From Xanthomonas massiliensis (lineage in GTDB: Bacteria > Pseudomonadota > Gammaproteobacteria > Xanthomonadales > Xanthomonadaceae): a stretch of DNA of 64,000 nucleotides. Location of the stretch: the NCBI RefSeq assembly GCF_900018785.1, contig NZ_FCOY01000007.1, positions 1,040,632-1,104,631 of the forward strand, given 5' to 3'. The translations under genes were made by a program, and so were the position numbers. The notes below the pieces were generated by a model, which saw only the letters and a list, made by a program, of their open reading frames with translations, searched no databases and was not told the DNA's origin. Shown one piece after another: positions 50,942 to 60,770 of the stretch. Positions within the stretch are counted from its first letter, which is position 1, and the number at the start of each line of letters is the position of its first letter.

Positions 50942-51455
50942 GGCTGCCGGCTCCCAGGTCGAAATCCTCCGGCGCTGGAACACGCCGCTCTGCAAAATCG
51001 TCCGTGAACTCCGCCTCCACATGTCCATCCGGATAGAAGTGCACGGCAAGGAAGTGGATACTCTTGGGATAGGGGAATTTAATTGGGATTATTGCCTCAT
51101 GGTGCACGAGCTGAGGTTTGTCTCGCTGGTAGCGATTCGTCTTCAAGTCGTAGTGGCTTCCAACCTCCCATTCCACCTTGACCCGATACTGCTTGTTGCG
51201 GTCGCGTGGCACCAGCAATCCACCTGCACCTCCTCCTTCACTGTATACATGAACTCTCCCGGTCCAAACGCCATTTACCACTACGTCATTGATCGCATGA
51301 TCGGTGTAATTGAAGGTAGTAATGGTGACACCGTGTTTGACCAGCAGATCAGGATCGTCGACCATGGTTTCGTATCCTTTCTCGCGGCTGCAAGCAGGCA
51401 GCCATGACAGTGCCAGGACCATGCAAATAAACAATCTGCTCGTTACGTGAACCAT
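50934..51455 (-). CDS. Lipoprotein 2, DUF3304-like orphan immunity protein
   Basis: A 173-residue paralogue of lipoprotein 1, with the same signal and SWLPACSRE lipobox but a diverged body: FNYTDHAINDVVVNGVWTG, YRVKVEWEVGSHYDL, HFYPDGHVEAEF. ATG 51455 overlaps the stop of the intact DUF4123 gene (TGATG) and has the GAGGAGG site. Its effector is reduced to a stub, so it is now an orphan that could still protect against a related toxin from neighbours. Confidence 0.8.
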   Translation of the reverse strand: MVHVTSRLFICMVLALSWLPACSREKGYETMVDDPDLLVKHGVTITTFNYTDHAINDVVVNGVWTGRVHVYSEGGGAGGLLVPRDRNKQYRVKVEWEVGSHYDLKTNRYQRDKPQLVHHEAIIPIKFPYPKSIHFLAVHFYPDGHVEAEFTDDFAERRVPAPEDFDLGAGSRE

Positions 51456-52305
51456 CAGACCTCCTCGCTTGTTCCCAAGTAGTGCTCGTCCAGCACCTCG
51501 GACAGCGTGCGGTGACCCTGAGCCACCTCCGCCAGCCATTGCCGCCAGTCGGGCCGCTGATGGAATTCCCTGCCTTCCACGAGGGCGAGGGTACAGAAGA
51601 CGATCGCATCGGCGCTTTGCTCGATCCCGAACTGCCGGGCCGCCCGTAGCGCATCGCGGATGCAGGCATAACGCTCACCGGAGGAAACCGGATCGAGCAG
51701 GGCCGGCTCGGTATCGAGGAAATGAGCAATCACCGCATGGGGGTAGCAGGCATCCTGCAGCGCTTTGCGCTGTGCGCCATCCAGTTGCAGGCAATAGTTC
51801 TCCGGGTCGTGGGCTGACACCTTCGCGTCGACACGCGACCAGTTCAGCGACGTATCCACATACCAGCAGCGTTCGCAGAAATTGAAGAAGTCATCGAATT
51901 GCGCGCCAGCCAGTACCTGAACCAGGGGTTCCAGCACCCGCGCATCCTGTAGCCGGAGCAGCATTTTCCTGCCATTGGGAAGTTGGATCAGCAGCCTTCG
52001 CCTCAGCCTGGCCGCAAGCTGTGCAAATTCCAGCGGACTGTCCAAGTACAACAGCGCATGGGGTGAGATGCTGTTCCGCAAGATGCCTGGCTGCATTCGG
52101 ATAAGAAGGTCCTCGCTGGCACATGCGAGCAGGTGAGGCGCGACATTGCGTCCGATCCCCTCCATCTCGCCGTCCAGCAACGCCTCCACCCGCATCCCAC
52201 GCCGGCAAAGGTCGGCTGGATCGGCTTGGTACTGGGCACCATCCAATAGCAAGTATCGTCGCCCGGAAATCGCCGACGCGATGAACTCAGGAGGAAGTGG
52301 CGGAG

Positions 52306-52309
<4 letters not shown>
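51455..52309 (-). CDS. DUF4123 T6SS adaptor/chaperone (copy B)
   Basis: A 284-residue protein of the DUF4123 (Tap/TEC-like) group that loads effectors onto VgrG tips. It has the opening RYLLLDGAQYQADPADL, a central YLDSPLEFAQLAARLRRRLLIQLPNGRKMLLRLQDARVLEPL (typical of the family's FRFYDPRVL-like segment) and a C-terminal helical lobe. It starts with TTG 52309 overlapping the vgrG-C stop (TTGA); no ATG suits. With both its VgrG and its effector damaged, its present client is unclear. Confidence 0.85.
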
Positions 52310-53035
<726 letters not shown>

Positions 53036-53129
53036 CCCCGGGCGCTGCCCAGCCAGTGCGTCTCGTGCAACATCCCGCTGCGGGTCGCCCTGGCTGCCCT
53101 TTAGACTCACCCTGCTGATGCCGCCTTGC

Positions 53130-54154
53130 TCAGCGTCCCGGAGACGCCGCTCCCGGACGCGGCCGCAGCGATTCGAGAATCGCGTCCCATAGCTGCAAGG
53201 CTTCTTCGTCGGAAGCAAAGGCGGGCTTGTAAGGGTGATCCTCGTCCACCACCGACTGCCCCAGTACTTGCAGTTCGACCGTCATGTACGGCTCGGCAAC
53301 CGAGTCTGCCTTGCCCGGCGATTCCCAGGTAAAACCGTACTGGCGCTGTCCATCCTCATCGCCGACGACCAGGTATTCCTCACCGGGGATGACCCCACCT
53401 CCGGCCGCACGCTTGCCCTTGCGCAGGCGCTTGGCTCCCTTCGCCAGCAAGAACGCCTCCGTCCCGGCCGTGCGGTCCAGCAGCGTTTCCTTGTCCACCT
53501 CGCCCTGCGTGGTCGCGAACAGGGTGATGTTCATTCCGGGATGATTGGGAAGAGTCACGCCGATGTTGAAGGATTCCGAGCGAAATTCATCGCCAATAAT
53601 CACACCCTTATCGACGCAGTAACCGGGAGCCGTAACCGCTTCACCGTCCTTCGTGGCAACAATGCTCCTTGATAAATTACTTGCAAAATCCAGAGCAGAA
53701 GCCCTTTTTTTGCTGAAAACCCGCCACTATAATTGAAAACCCTACCCGCAGGATGACCAACGAAATATGAATCCATCCACATAAAATCATCGCTATCAGG
53801 CAGTTCAACATCCCAAGAAAGCAATGTTACTCCCCCACCCTCATGATTAACCATTTCAACAAAAGAGCTGCCTTCACCGCGCCTTATTCTTTCGAGCTCA
53901 GCTCTTCTTTCAATTACCATTTTCTGCAAATGCACAGGATCATCACTCATCCACCTAAATTCGTCACCCCATATCTTATATATAGAACTCACTTCGGCAT
54001 TTGTAGGCAACTCCACTAGAAATCGCCCAATGCAATGTGTTTTCCACCCCGTCCTGTCCATCGGCATCACCTTTCTACTCCCACATCCAAAGGCAAGGCT
54101 GCACAAAGCAACCACCACTATCATTCGGGCAATGGCTAGACGCTTCTTATTCAT
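53130..54154 (-). pseudogene. Tli4-like T6SS immunity lipoprotein with a frameshift at an A7 tract
   Basis: The N-terminal part (ATG 54154, MNKKRLAIARMIVVVALC...FGCGSRK with a lipobox) reads THCIGRFLVELPTNAEVSSIY and NHEGGGVTLLSWDVELPD. At GGFSAKK it leaves frame. Continuing in the -1 frame gives RASALDFASNL, then GYCVDKGVIIGDEFRSE and the C-terminal domain to 53130. The switch point is GC-A-AAA-AAA-GGG, i.e. a perfect A_AAA_AAA slippery heptamer (53708-53714 on the plus strand). The two halves match the N- and C-domains of Tle4-cognate immunity proteins. It follows tle4, overlapping it by 8 bases. Mutation, sequencing error or recoding are all possible. Confidence 0.75.
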
Positions 54155-55811
54155 GCCAATCCGCCAACTGCGCAATCTTGATGATGCTGTACAACGTCGC
54201 CCACTGCGCGCGGGAATCCTGATAACTGCTTTGGTGATCGTAGCCCTTGGCCGCATTCAACTCGCCGTTCCCGTTGCTTCCGTGGCAGAAGCTCGCTGCA
54301 ACCTTGGCATGTGCGGGCGCAGCCCCCGATGGGGCCGGTACGGTACCGTCTCCTCCCCGCGACGATAGTCCCGGTTTTAACTCCACCCCCTTCTTGACGT
54401 ATGAAACAGAATTTCTCAGCTCGACAGGTACTACTTCACGGCGGGAATAGACGCCGTTCCCATCGTCAATATAACTGCCTAACCCTAGGCCTACCAAGTC
54501 ACCTCGCCACGTAATGGAGTGCCAGCTATGAAATGCGACCTCTGCGCCGTAATGAATGAATGTGCTGGAAAAGTACTTTTTCTCTACATTTCGATGGAAT
54601 ACCTCAACCTTTTTTATCGATTTTATAAATTTATCTCTTGGCGCATATTTTGGATCTTTATCTACCCCACCCTGCATATTCAAGTACTTCGAGTTCTCTT
54701 CTGGCACCAACCCATACCACGCTGGATTGGCATAGATCTCCTCGTAGGGATTCTTCTTCGCCGGCAGGGCCGTCACTTGGTTGGTCTTGGTATCGTGCAG
54801 GAACAACCATGGCATGCCGTTGTCGTAATCCAAGCTCGGTGCCAGTTCCAGGGCGCCCGGCGCGTTGGCGATGACCGCCGTCACCTCCCCGGCATTGCGC
54901 CCCAGCACCACCTGTTCCGCCCCTTCGTAGCCGCAGCGCGCATGGTGGTAGAACGCCGGCGCTCCAGTCGCCGGCTGGACGCCGTTCACCACGCCCAGCA
55001 CCTTGTCGTACTTGTGCAGCTCGGTCAGCGACCGGCCCACCAGGCCTCCCATCGAGTGCGTCACCAGGATCACCTTGTTCGCCGGGATTCCTTTTCCCCG
55101 GTAGTGCGCCAGCACCGTGTGCTCGATGTAGTCCCTCACGTCCTCGCCGGAGGCCCGGTTCGATTGCAGCCAGTTGTAGCCCGCGCACCAGACGTCGAAC
55201 TGGTAATGGGCAGCCTTGACCAGCTCCGCCTCGCTCAGTGCCGGTGCACCAAGCTGCTCTCCGAATTCGGCAGGATCGAGCGTCCCCGACATTTTCCATC
55301 CACCCCGTAATGCCGGGCCGGAACGGGGCGACGCAAGGGGCGTACCCGCCTCGTACTGGGCAATCGCGTTCAATGTCTTCTGCATCACCGCCAGCACGGG
55401 GTGGTACGAACTCTTCATCACCGTACCCCACCCGCGCTCGCGTGCCAAAGCTTCCGACACGCCGCAATCGCCCACGTCGATCGGGCCATCCGGATCGACC
55501 TCCACTGTCCTCAGGTCCAGCATGCTCTGCCGGGTCTTGGGCCCGCGCCACATCCAGGTGAACACCGCCGACAGCTTCTCCACGATACCGTTCGGCGGGC
55601 GCCAAACTGCATCGCGCTTGCCGCGTGTCCTCAGGTTCGTACCCATGATTCCCGGCAGGAACACGATCGGAATCACTGCCGGCGGCTTGGCGTAGATCGT
55701 CTTGAGCGTCAGGTCCGACTGCGGCGTCAGATGCGTCTGCCAGATGCGTTCGCCGGACTTGCGATCCACCGAGGACCAGATGGCCTTTTCTTCCTTGTCC
55801 GCATCACTCAT
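54147..55811 (-). CDS. T6SS Tle4-like lipase effector
   Basis: A 554-residue alpha/beta hydrolase. It has IPIVFLPGIMGTNLR (oxyanion-hole strand) near residue 47, the nucleophile elbow VTHSMGGLVGRS with Ser253, and a late SSRGGDGTVPAPSG where the Asp and then His are expected. A PGAP1/lecithin-acyltransferase-like core with a large C-terminal part is typical of Tle4 phospholipases. No signal peptide. ATG 55811 overlaps the vgrG-B stop (ATGA), and the Tli4-like immunity gene follows, which supports the assignment. Tle3 is the main alternative. Its 3' half is AT-richer than its neighbours. Confidence 0.8.
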   Translation of the reverse strand: MSDADKEEKAIWSSVDRKSGERIWQTHLTPQSDLTLKTIYAKPPAVIPIVFLPGIMGTNLRTRGKRDAVWRPPNGIVEKLSAVFTWMWRGPKTRQSMLDLRTVEVDPDGPIDVGDCGVSEALARERGWGTVMKSSYHPVLAVMQKTLNAIAQYEAGTPLASPRSGPALRGGWKMSGTLDPAEFGEQLGAPALSEAELVKAAHYQFDVWCAGYNWLQSNRASGEDVRDYIEHTVLAHYRGKGIPANKVILVTHSMGGLVGRSLTELHKYDKVLGVVNGVQPATGAPAFYHHARCGYEGAEQVVLGRNAGEVTAVIANAPGALELAPSLDYDNGMPWLFLHDTKTNQVTALPAKKNPYEEIYANPAWYGLVPEENSKYLNMQGGVDKDPKYAPRDKFIKSIKKVEVFHRNVEKKYFSSTFIHYGAEVAFHSWHSITWRGDLVGLGLGSYIDDGNGVYSRREVVPVELRNSVSYVKKGVELKPGLSSRGGDGTVPAPSGAAPAHAKVAASFCHGSNGNGELNAAKGYDHQSSYQDSRAQWATLYSIIKIAQLADWHE

Positions 55812-57634
55812 CCCTGTCCTCCATCGCTCGCTCGGCCCAACACCCGCATCGCCACCTGTTCGAGCCATTCGCTGCGTTGCGTGGGCAAACGCCCCTGCTC
55901 ATCCGTGGTCAGCCTGAGGATTGCTCCATCGTTACGACGCAATTCGACTTCTACGTGCTTGAGCGGCTCCCCGGTCAGTTCATGGCGCACCACATAGGCG
56001 TCGTCAAACTTCGTTCGTGGCCACATGTTCATTTCCCGACTCAACTGAGTCGGTCCGACGAAGGACTTCCTGGCCGCATGCACGCGGATGTTTCCCGGGC
56101 AGGCGAAGGTGATGTTGCCGCCTTCGATCGTCACGCTGGCGCCGCCGGCGGTGGCCAGGTGCACCGTCTTGCCCGTCGCCAGTTCCACCGCCGCGTTGGC
56201 GCTGACCACCTTCAGGCCCTGCCGCGAGCGCAGGCGTATTTCGTCGCCCTGCGCCTGCACGTCCAGCTCGCCCTCGCCGCTCACCACGCTCAGCGTGGTC
56301 GCCTCCTGCGTGCCTTCCACCGCCGCCGCCAGCAGGCCGATCGCCTGCCCACTATGCAGGCGCGCATCGCCGGCGATCGCCGCTTCGCTGCCCTGGCCGC
56401 TGGCCAGCGTCAGCGTCTCGCCCACGCTCCAGTGCAGGCTCTGGCCGGCAATAAGCCCGATGCCCGCCGGCGCCGCCAGGCCCAGCAGCGGATCGCCCAG
56501 TTGCGGGACCTTGCCTGCGCCCGGCGTGGCGTCGCGGTCGGCGGCGGCGCCTTGTGCCGGGTCGAAGGCCCCACCCGGCACGGTGGTCCTGACGCTGGTC
56601 AGCAGTGCCTGCAACGGCGCTTGCCCGTCGATCAGCCGGCTGTGCCCGGCCTGGCCGGCACCTTCGTGCGCGGCCAGTTTCACCGTCTGGTGGGTGGCCG
56701 CCGCCTGCGAGAATGTCTGCCCCAGCTGCTGCAGTTGGGTGAGCAGGGCCACCTGCTGCACCGCCTCGCCGGCCGGGGCCGTGTCGGCGTGGCCGTAGGC
56801 CGTCAGCCACAGCCCCGACTCGCCGCGTACCGCGCCCCAGGCGTCGGTGCGCAGTTCGAAGCCCTCGCCGCGGAAACTGCCGCGGTAGTTGTCGGCCTGG
56901 TGGACCAGATGGCCCAGGTTCAACTGCGTGGCCGCCTGGGTGGTAGCCAGCTGCAGCCGCAGTTGTTCGTCGCTGTCGTCGAACACCAGCTGGCTGTAGC
57001 CGCTGCCGTGCCACTCCTTGGACTTGATGCCCCACAGCGCGGCGGCGTTGCGGTGCTGCTCCTCGCCGCCGCCGGCACCGTGCCAGGCCGGGGCGTGGCC
57101 GCCGGCCAGGTTGGCCTGCGCGCTGGGGCGATGATCGCCTGCCTGGGCATAGGCCGCGGTGTCCGATGCGGTTGCCTTGCCGCCGGGCGTGGGCGCGACG
57201 CCCGCTTCGCCGCGACCGTTGTACAGCGCCCCCATCACCACCGGGCGATCGATATCGCCTTCCAGGAACCCCACCAGCACCTCCTGCCCCACCCGCGGCA
57301 GGAACTGGCTGCCCACGCCGGGGCCGGCGTAGCGCTGGGCCACGCGCAGCCAGCAGCTGAGCCGGTCGTCCGCTTCGCGGCCCTGCTGGAAGTGGAACTT
57401 CACCCGGATCCGCCCCAGCGCGTCGGCATGCACCTCGCCCTGCTGCCCACCCTCTGCCCCGACCACCACGGCGCTCTGGTAGCCCGGTGCGGTCGGCCGC
57501 GGATTCAACCGTGCTCCGGTCTCGTCGGCCAGCACCGGACGCCACGGCCGGGGGTACTCCACCGCTCGCAGTCCTGGCCGGATGAGCCTATCGCCCGACC
57601 TCGGCCAGGTGTGAACCTTCCTGACTGACAGCAT
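55808..57634 (-). pseudogene. vgrG-B: VgrG lacking its N-terminal hub
   Basis: From residue 31 (WRPVLADETG) onward this 608-codon frame is nearly identical to vgrG-A: gp5-like OB fold (GRIRVKFHFQQGREADDRLSCWLRVAQ, GSQFLPRVGQEVLVGFLEGDIDRPVVMG) and DUF2345. The first about 300 residues of a VgrG (gp27-like) are absent. The first 30 codons derive from the end of the upstream effector gene, which it overlaps by 47 bases, with an ATG at 57634. The C-terminus has a private 75-residue extension (SREMNMWPRTKFDDAYVV...) that could bind Tle4. A solo spike tip seems unlikely to work, so it is called a pseudogene. Confidence 0.65.
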
Positions 57635-59297
57635 CGGCAGCGTCGACCCGCTCGGGCTTGTACTTGGCGGCGCCGAAGTACAGGGTCCGCCACGCGGTCA
57701 GGTCGCCGATGAACCAGTGCGAGACCGAGTCGTGGCCATAGTCGTCGAAGAAGGCCGCCACCTGCTCGGGCAACGGCCGCGCATCGTCCCAGGCATCGAG
57801 CATGGTGCGCTCGCTCAGGGTCAGCCGCCGGCCGGCCGCACGCTTGCGCCGGAGCCGGGTCATGCCGCGCTCCAGCGCACCGGTTTCGCGGCCCAGGCCC
57901 TTGCGCTGCTTCTTCACTTCCGACAGTTCCTCGTCCTTCGCCTCGATCTGCGCCCAGACCTCGTTCCACTCGGCCCTGTCCGCCTCCCCGACAGGCGCGG
58001 GGAAGGCATCGCCGGTGCGAGGCCCTTCCAGTTGCCGACGCCGGCGATGCAGGGTCTTGAGTTCCGCCTCCAGCGCCTGCTGGCGTGCGGCCAGGCGCTG
58101 TATCGAGTCCAGATCGTCGCCGCGCTCCACCCGCAGCCTGAGCCAGCGGTGCAGCAGTTCCATGTGCGCCGCCTGCACGTCCTCCATGCGCCCGCGCTTG
58201 AGCCGCACCGCCTGCAGGTAGCCGTTGTAGGCGGCACGGAGTTCGGGGTCGTCCTTGTCGAATTCCGCTCTTATTTCTGGAACCAGATCATCGACAGACT
58301 GCAACAGTACGCCTCCGGCCCGGGCCATGTCGTACATCTCGTTCAGGGCGAAGCGGGCGATGCTGTTCTTGCGGCCCTGGTGCTTCGGGTCGTAGCCGCC
58401 GCCCACGTCCGAGTGGACGCCGGGGTACCACACCTCCAGCGTATTGGGCGGATAACTGGCGTCGTCGCGGGTGGAATCGAGCGGAAACTGCCCCCGCAGC
58501 TCGTGCGCGGCGGTCATGTGCACGCACTGCTCCACCATCGCCGGCAGCTTGACGTCATTCGCCCACTCGCCGTGCCCGTCGTTGCGATTGACCAGCGCCC
58601 CGGCCATGCTCGACCACACCGAACACACGGTATCGAACACCCCCATGAAGCCGATCCGCACCGGGATGTCGCGGTAATGCCAAGTCCCGTCGGACTGGCG
58701 CTCGCAGCGCGCCGCGAGGTCGCGCGCAAAGGCACGCGCCTGCGCTGCCCCGCGCGAGAAGCCGAACACCGATACGTTGACGACGAGGATCTTCATGCTC
58801 GGCGGCTGCCTGTCGATCAGCGCGTCCAGTTGCTCCAGCGCGTAGGCCACGCGCTCGCCACCGCCCTTGCCGATCGCCAGGCCCAGGGTGCCGCCCTTGT
58901 CGCCCACTTCCGGGCAGGGTGTGCCGACTCCGGCCAGATAAGGAGCCGAGATATTGTCGGTTTCATCGACATGTGTGTAGTGAAGACGCGCGACATTCGA
59001 TAATGCACGCCTTTCTTCAGGCTTGGCCATTTCCTCGTCGCGATTGTTACCCGTCCCATCGAAAAACACCGACAGATGCAGAACCTGGGTACATCCGCTG
59101 GTGGCCTCTTCCGGAGCAGGAATCGTACACATCAACGCCGTCTGCCGCCGGTCACGTTCCGCAGTACTCAACGGTCGCGTCCCGCGCGCCATTCGCGCGA
59201 TGCGCGCAGAAGGGTCGGCATCAGCGACCGGATCGGGCGAGCCCGGCTCCAGATCGACCTGACCGGGAATTTCGGTGGGGTCCTTAGTTTCGTCCAT
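57588..59297 (-). CDS. T6SS Tle1-like phospholipase effector, DUF2235 (copy A)
   Basis: A 569-residue DUF2235 hydrolase and the best-preserved effector here. It contains LSVFFDGTGNNRDEEM (76-91), VFGFSRGAAQARAFARDLAARC with Ser181, RIGFMGVFDTVCSVW, and WYPGVHSDVGGGYDPKHQG. The last 200 residues are charged and helical (EAELKTLHRRRRQLEG, DEELSEVKKQRKGLG), a likely coiled coil. No signal peptide. ATG 59297 overlaps the stop of lipoprotein 3. The short N-terminal region (MDETKDPTEIPGQVDLEPG) recurs in two stubs upstream. It presumably is delivered by vgrG-A with the DUF4123 protein. Confidence 0.88.
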   Translation of the reverse strand: MDETKDPTEIPGQVDLEPGSPDPVADADPSARIARMARGTRPLSTAERDRRQTALMCTIPAPEEATSGCTQVLHLSVFFDGTGNNRDEEMAKPEERRALSNVARLHYTHVDETDNISAPYLAGVGTPCPEVGDKGGTLGLAIGKGGGERVAYALEQLDALIDRQPPSMKILVVNVSVFGFSRGAAQARAFARDLAARCERQSDGTWHYRDIPVRIGFMGVFDTVCSVWSSMAGALVNRNDGHGEWANDVKLPAMVEQCVHMTAAHELRGQFPLDSTRDDASYPPNTLEVWYPGVHSDVGGGYDPKHQGRKNSIARFALNEMYDMARAGGVLLQSVDDLVPEIRAEFDKDDPELRAAYNGYLQAVRLKRGRMEDVQAAHMELLHRWLRLRVERGDDLDSIQRLAARQQALEAELKTLHRRRRQLEGPRTGDAFPAPVGEADRAEWNEVWAQIEAKDEELSEVKKQRKGLGRETGALERGMTRLRRKRAAGRRLTLSERTMLDAWDDARPLPEQVAAFFDDYGHDSVSHWFIGDLTAWRTLYFGAAKYKPERVDAADAVSQEGSHLAEVGR

Positions 59298-59793
59298 GGG
59301 CCTTGTGTCCTTCCGGGATAGGGAACCTGCGCATCTTCCAATGGTTCTGCTGCTTTCCTACCAGTTCCGCCTCGACATGGCCGTCAGGATAGAAATGCAG
59401 CAAGAGCATATTTGGATCGGACGGATAGGGGAATTTCAGTGGGACAACAGCTTGCTTGCGAACAAGCTGGCCATCATCGACATACTTATTCGTCTTCAAA
59501 TCGTAATAACTGGCTGAGATTTCCCAGTCGACCTTGATCGTGTGTTGCCTCTTCCGATTACTTGGCGGCCGCGGGCCCATCGCAGATTTTCCATTGGTGT
59601 ATGCAGACACCCCCCCCATCCAAATGCCGTCAACCCGAACATTCAGAATCCCTCGATCCGTGTAGTTATATGCAAATAATGTCAGGTACTTGGGCTTGTC
59701 CCGGCCCTTGGCCACCGCGCAACCAGCCCCCCCCATCATGGCCAACAATACGACCACGCCTATTGCAACGAGTACAGACTTCATTCCATCCAT
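59284..59793 (-). CDS. Lipoprotein 3, DUF3304-like putative immunity protein of effector A
   Basis: A 169-residue lipoprotein. The signal ends MMGGAGC (lipobox), followed by LTLFAYNYTDRGILNVRVDGIWMGGVSAYTNG, HTIKVDWEISASYYDLKTNKYVDDG and PLKFPYPSDPNMLLLHFYPDGHVEAEL. ATG 59793 has GAGG at 6 bases; a second ATG at 59784 lacks one. It directly precedes and overlaps intact effector A, so it is the likeliest cognate immunity protein. The DNA is clearly less GC-rich than the effector gene. Confidence 0.8.
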   Translation of the reverse strand: MDGMKSVLVAIGVVVLLAMMGGAGCAVAKGRDKPKYLTLFAYNYTDRGILNVRVDGIWMGGVSAYTNGKSAMGPRPPSNRKRQHTIKVDWEISASYYDLKTNKYVDDGQLVRKQAVVPLKFPYPSDPNMLLLHFYPDGHVEAELVGKQQNHWKMRRFPIPEGHKAHGRN

Positions 59794-60038
59794 TTTTTTC
59801 CTCGCAGATCGTGTCTCTTGCAAAATGACGCCGACCGCATCAGTTCGATAAACCCCATCTGCATCGTGCGCATCAACGCCACTTGGTACCTGCCACGCTC
59901 CGAGACACCCAACAGCCGAGTCCCACACGCCAATACTGACATGCGTGTAGAAAAGTCGGCATCGACGACCGGATCGGGCGAGCCCGGCTCCAGATCGACT
60001 TGCCCGGGAATTTCGGTGGGGTCCCTAGTTTCGTCCAT
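59781..60038 (-). pseudogene. DUF2235 effector stub 2 (85 codons, coupled to lipoprotein 3)
   Basis: The first about 58 codons (MDETRDPTEIPGQVDLEPGS ... GRYQVALMRT) match the start of effector A; the remaining 27 codons are unrelated. The frame ends AAA-AAA-TGG-ATG-GAA-TGA, running into and 12 bases past the ATG of lipoprotein 3 (59793). It could therefore act as a translated leader for that immunity gene. No hydrolase domain remains. Confidence 0.8.
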
Positions 60039-60531
60039 GGGCCTTGTGTCCTTCCGGGATGGGGAGCCTGCGCATTTCCCAATGATTCTGCTGCTTTCCT
60101 ACCAGTTCCGCCTCGACATGGCCGTCAGGATAGAAATGCAGCAAGAGCATATTTGGATCGGACGGATAGGGGAATTTCAGCGGAACAATCGCTTCCATTT
60201 TTTCAAGAGGACCGACTTTGACATATTTATTTGTCGTCAAATCGTAACGATCCGAAAGTTCCCACACCACCCTGACAGTGTGTTGTTCCTTCCGATTACT
60301 TGGCGAACGCGGTCCCATTGCGCTACCACCATTGGTATAAGCATCCGCCCCCCCCATCCACATTCCATCAACCCAAATATTCAGAATCCCCCGATCTGTA
60401 TAGTTATATGCAAACAACGTCAGATACGTCGACTTATCCTTACCCTTGGCCACGGCGCAGCCGGCCAATGTCATCGTGGCAAGCAATACAACCACGCCTA
60501 TTGCAACGACTACGGACTTCATTCCATCCAT
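60025..60531 (-). CDS. Lipoprotein 4, DUF3304-like orphan immunity protein
   Basis: A 168-residue paralogue of lipoprotein 3 with the same start MDGMKSV, lipobox TLAGC and identical C-terminal 45 residues except one or two (MLLLHFYPDGHVEAEL...). The middle differs: HTVRVVWELSDRYDLTTNKYVKVGPLEKMEAIV. The divergence is confined to about residues 90-125, the likely effector-contact zone. Its stop overlaps the start of stub 2. No intact effector belongs to it. Confidence 0.8.
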   Translation of the reverse strand: MDGMKSVVVAIGVVVLLATMTLAGCAVAKGKDKSTYLTLFAYNYTDRGILNIWVDGMWMGGADAYTNGGSAMGPRSPSNRKEQHTVRVVWELSDRYDLTTNKYVKVGPLEKMEAIVPLKFPYPSDPNMLLLHFYPDGHVEAELVGKQQNHWEMRRLPIPEGHKAHGRN

Positions 60532-60578
60532 TCTTTCCCTCCCAAACTGTTTCTCTTGACAAAACAACGCCGACCGCA

Positions 60579-60770
60579 TCAGTTCGAGAGACCCCATCTG
60601 CGCATCAACGCCACTTGGTACCTGCCACGCTTTGAGACACCCAGCAGCCGAGTCCCACACGCCAATACTGACATGCGTGCAGAAAAGTCGGCATCGACGA
60701 CCGGATCGGGCGAGCCCGGCTCCAGATCGACTTGCCCGGGAATTTCGGTGGGGTCCCTAGTTTCGTCCAT
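60579..60770 (-). pseudogene. DUF2235 effector stub 1 (63 codons)
   Basis: Starts at ATG 60770 with the same opening as effector A and stub 2 and diverges after about 56 codons (VALMRRWGLSN, stop). It ends 47 bases before lipoprotein 4. The breakpoint is at the same codon neighbourhood as in stub 2, implying one deletion event that was later duplicated. Confidence 0.8.

Larger units (their letters stand above)
59287..60770 (-). repeat. Tandem duplication units (lipoprotein + effector start)
   Basis: The same block, effector start codon plus the end of the upstream lipoprotein, recurs with effector ATGs at 59297, 60038 and 60770, spacings of 741 and 732 bases. Long stretches around each are identical or nearly so, for example the bases after each ATG-proximal TTTCGTCCAT. 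The units contain one lipoprotein gene and one truncated effector start each. Confidence 0.85.

Noticed and set aside
50220-51140. TGGTAGCGATT near 50225 and 51125 as regulator sites
   Set aside because: They are two copies of the same duplicated lipoprotein codons and only half-palindromic.
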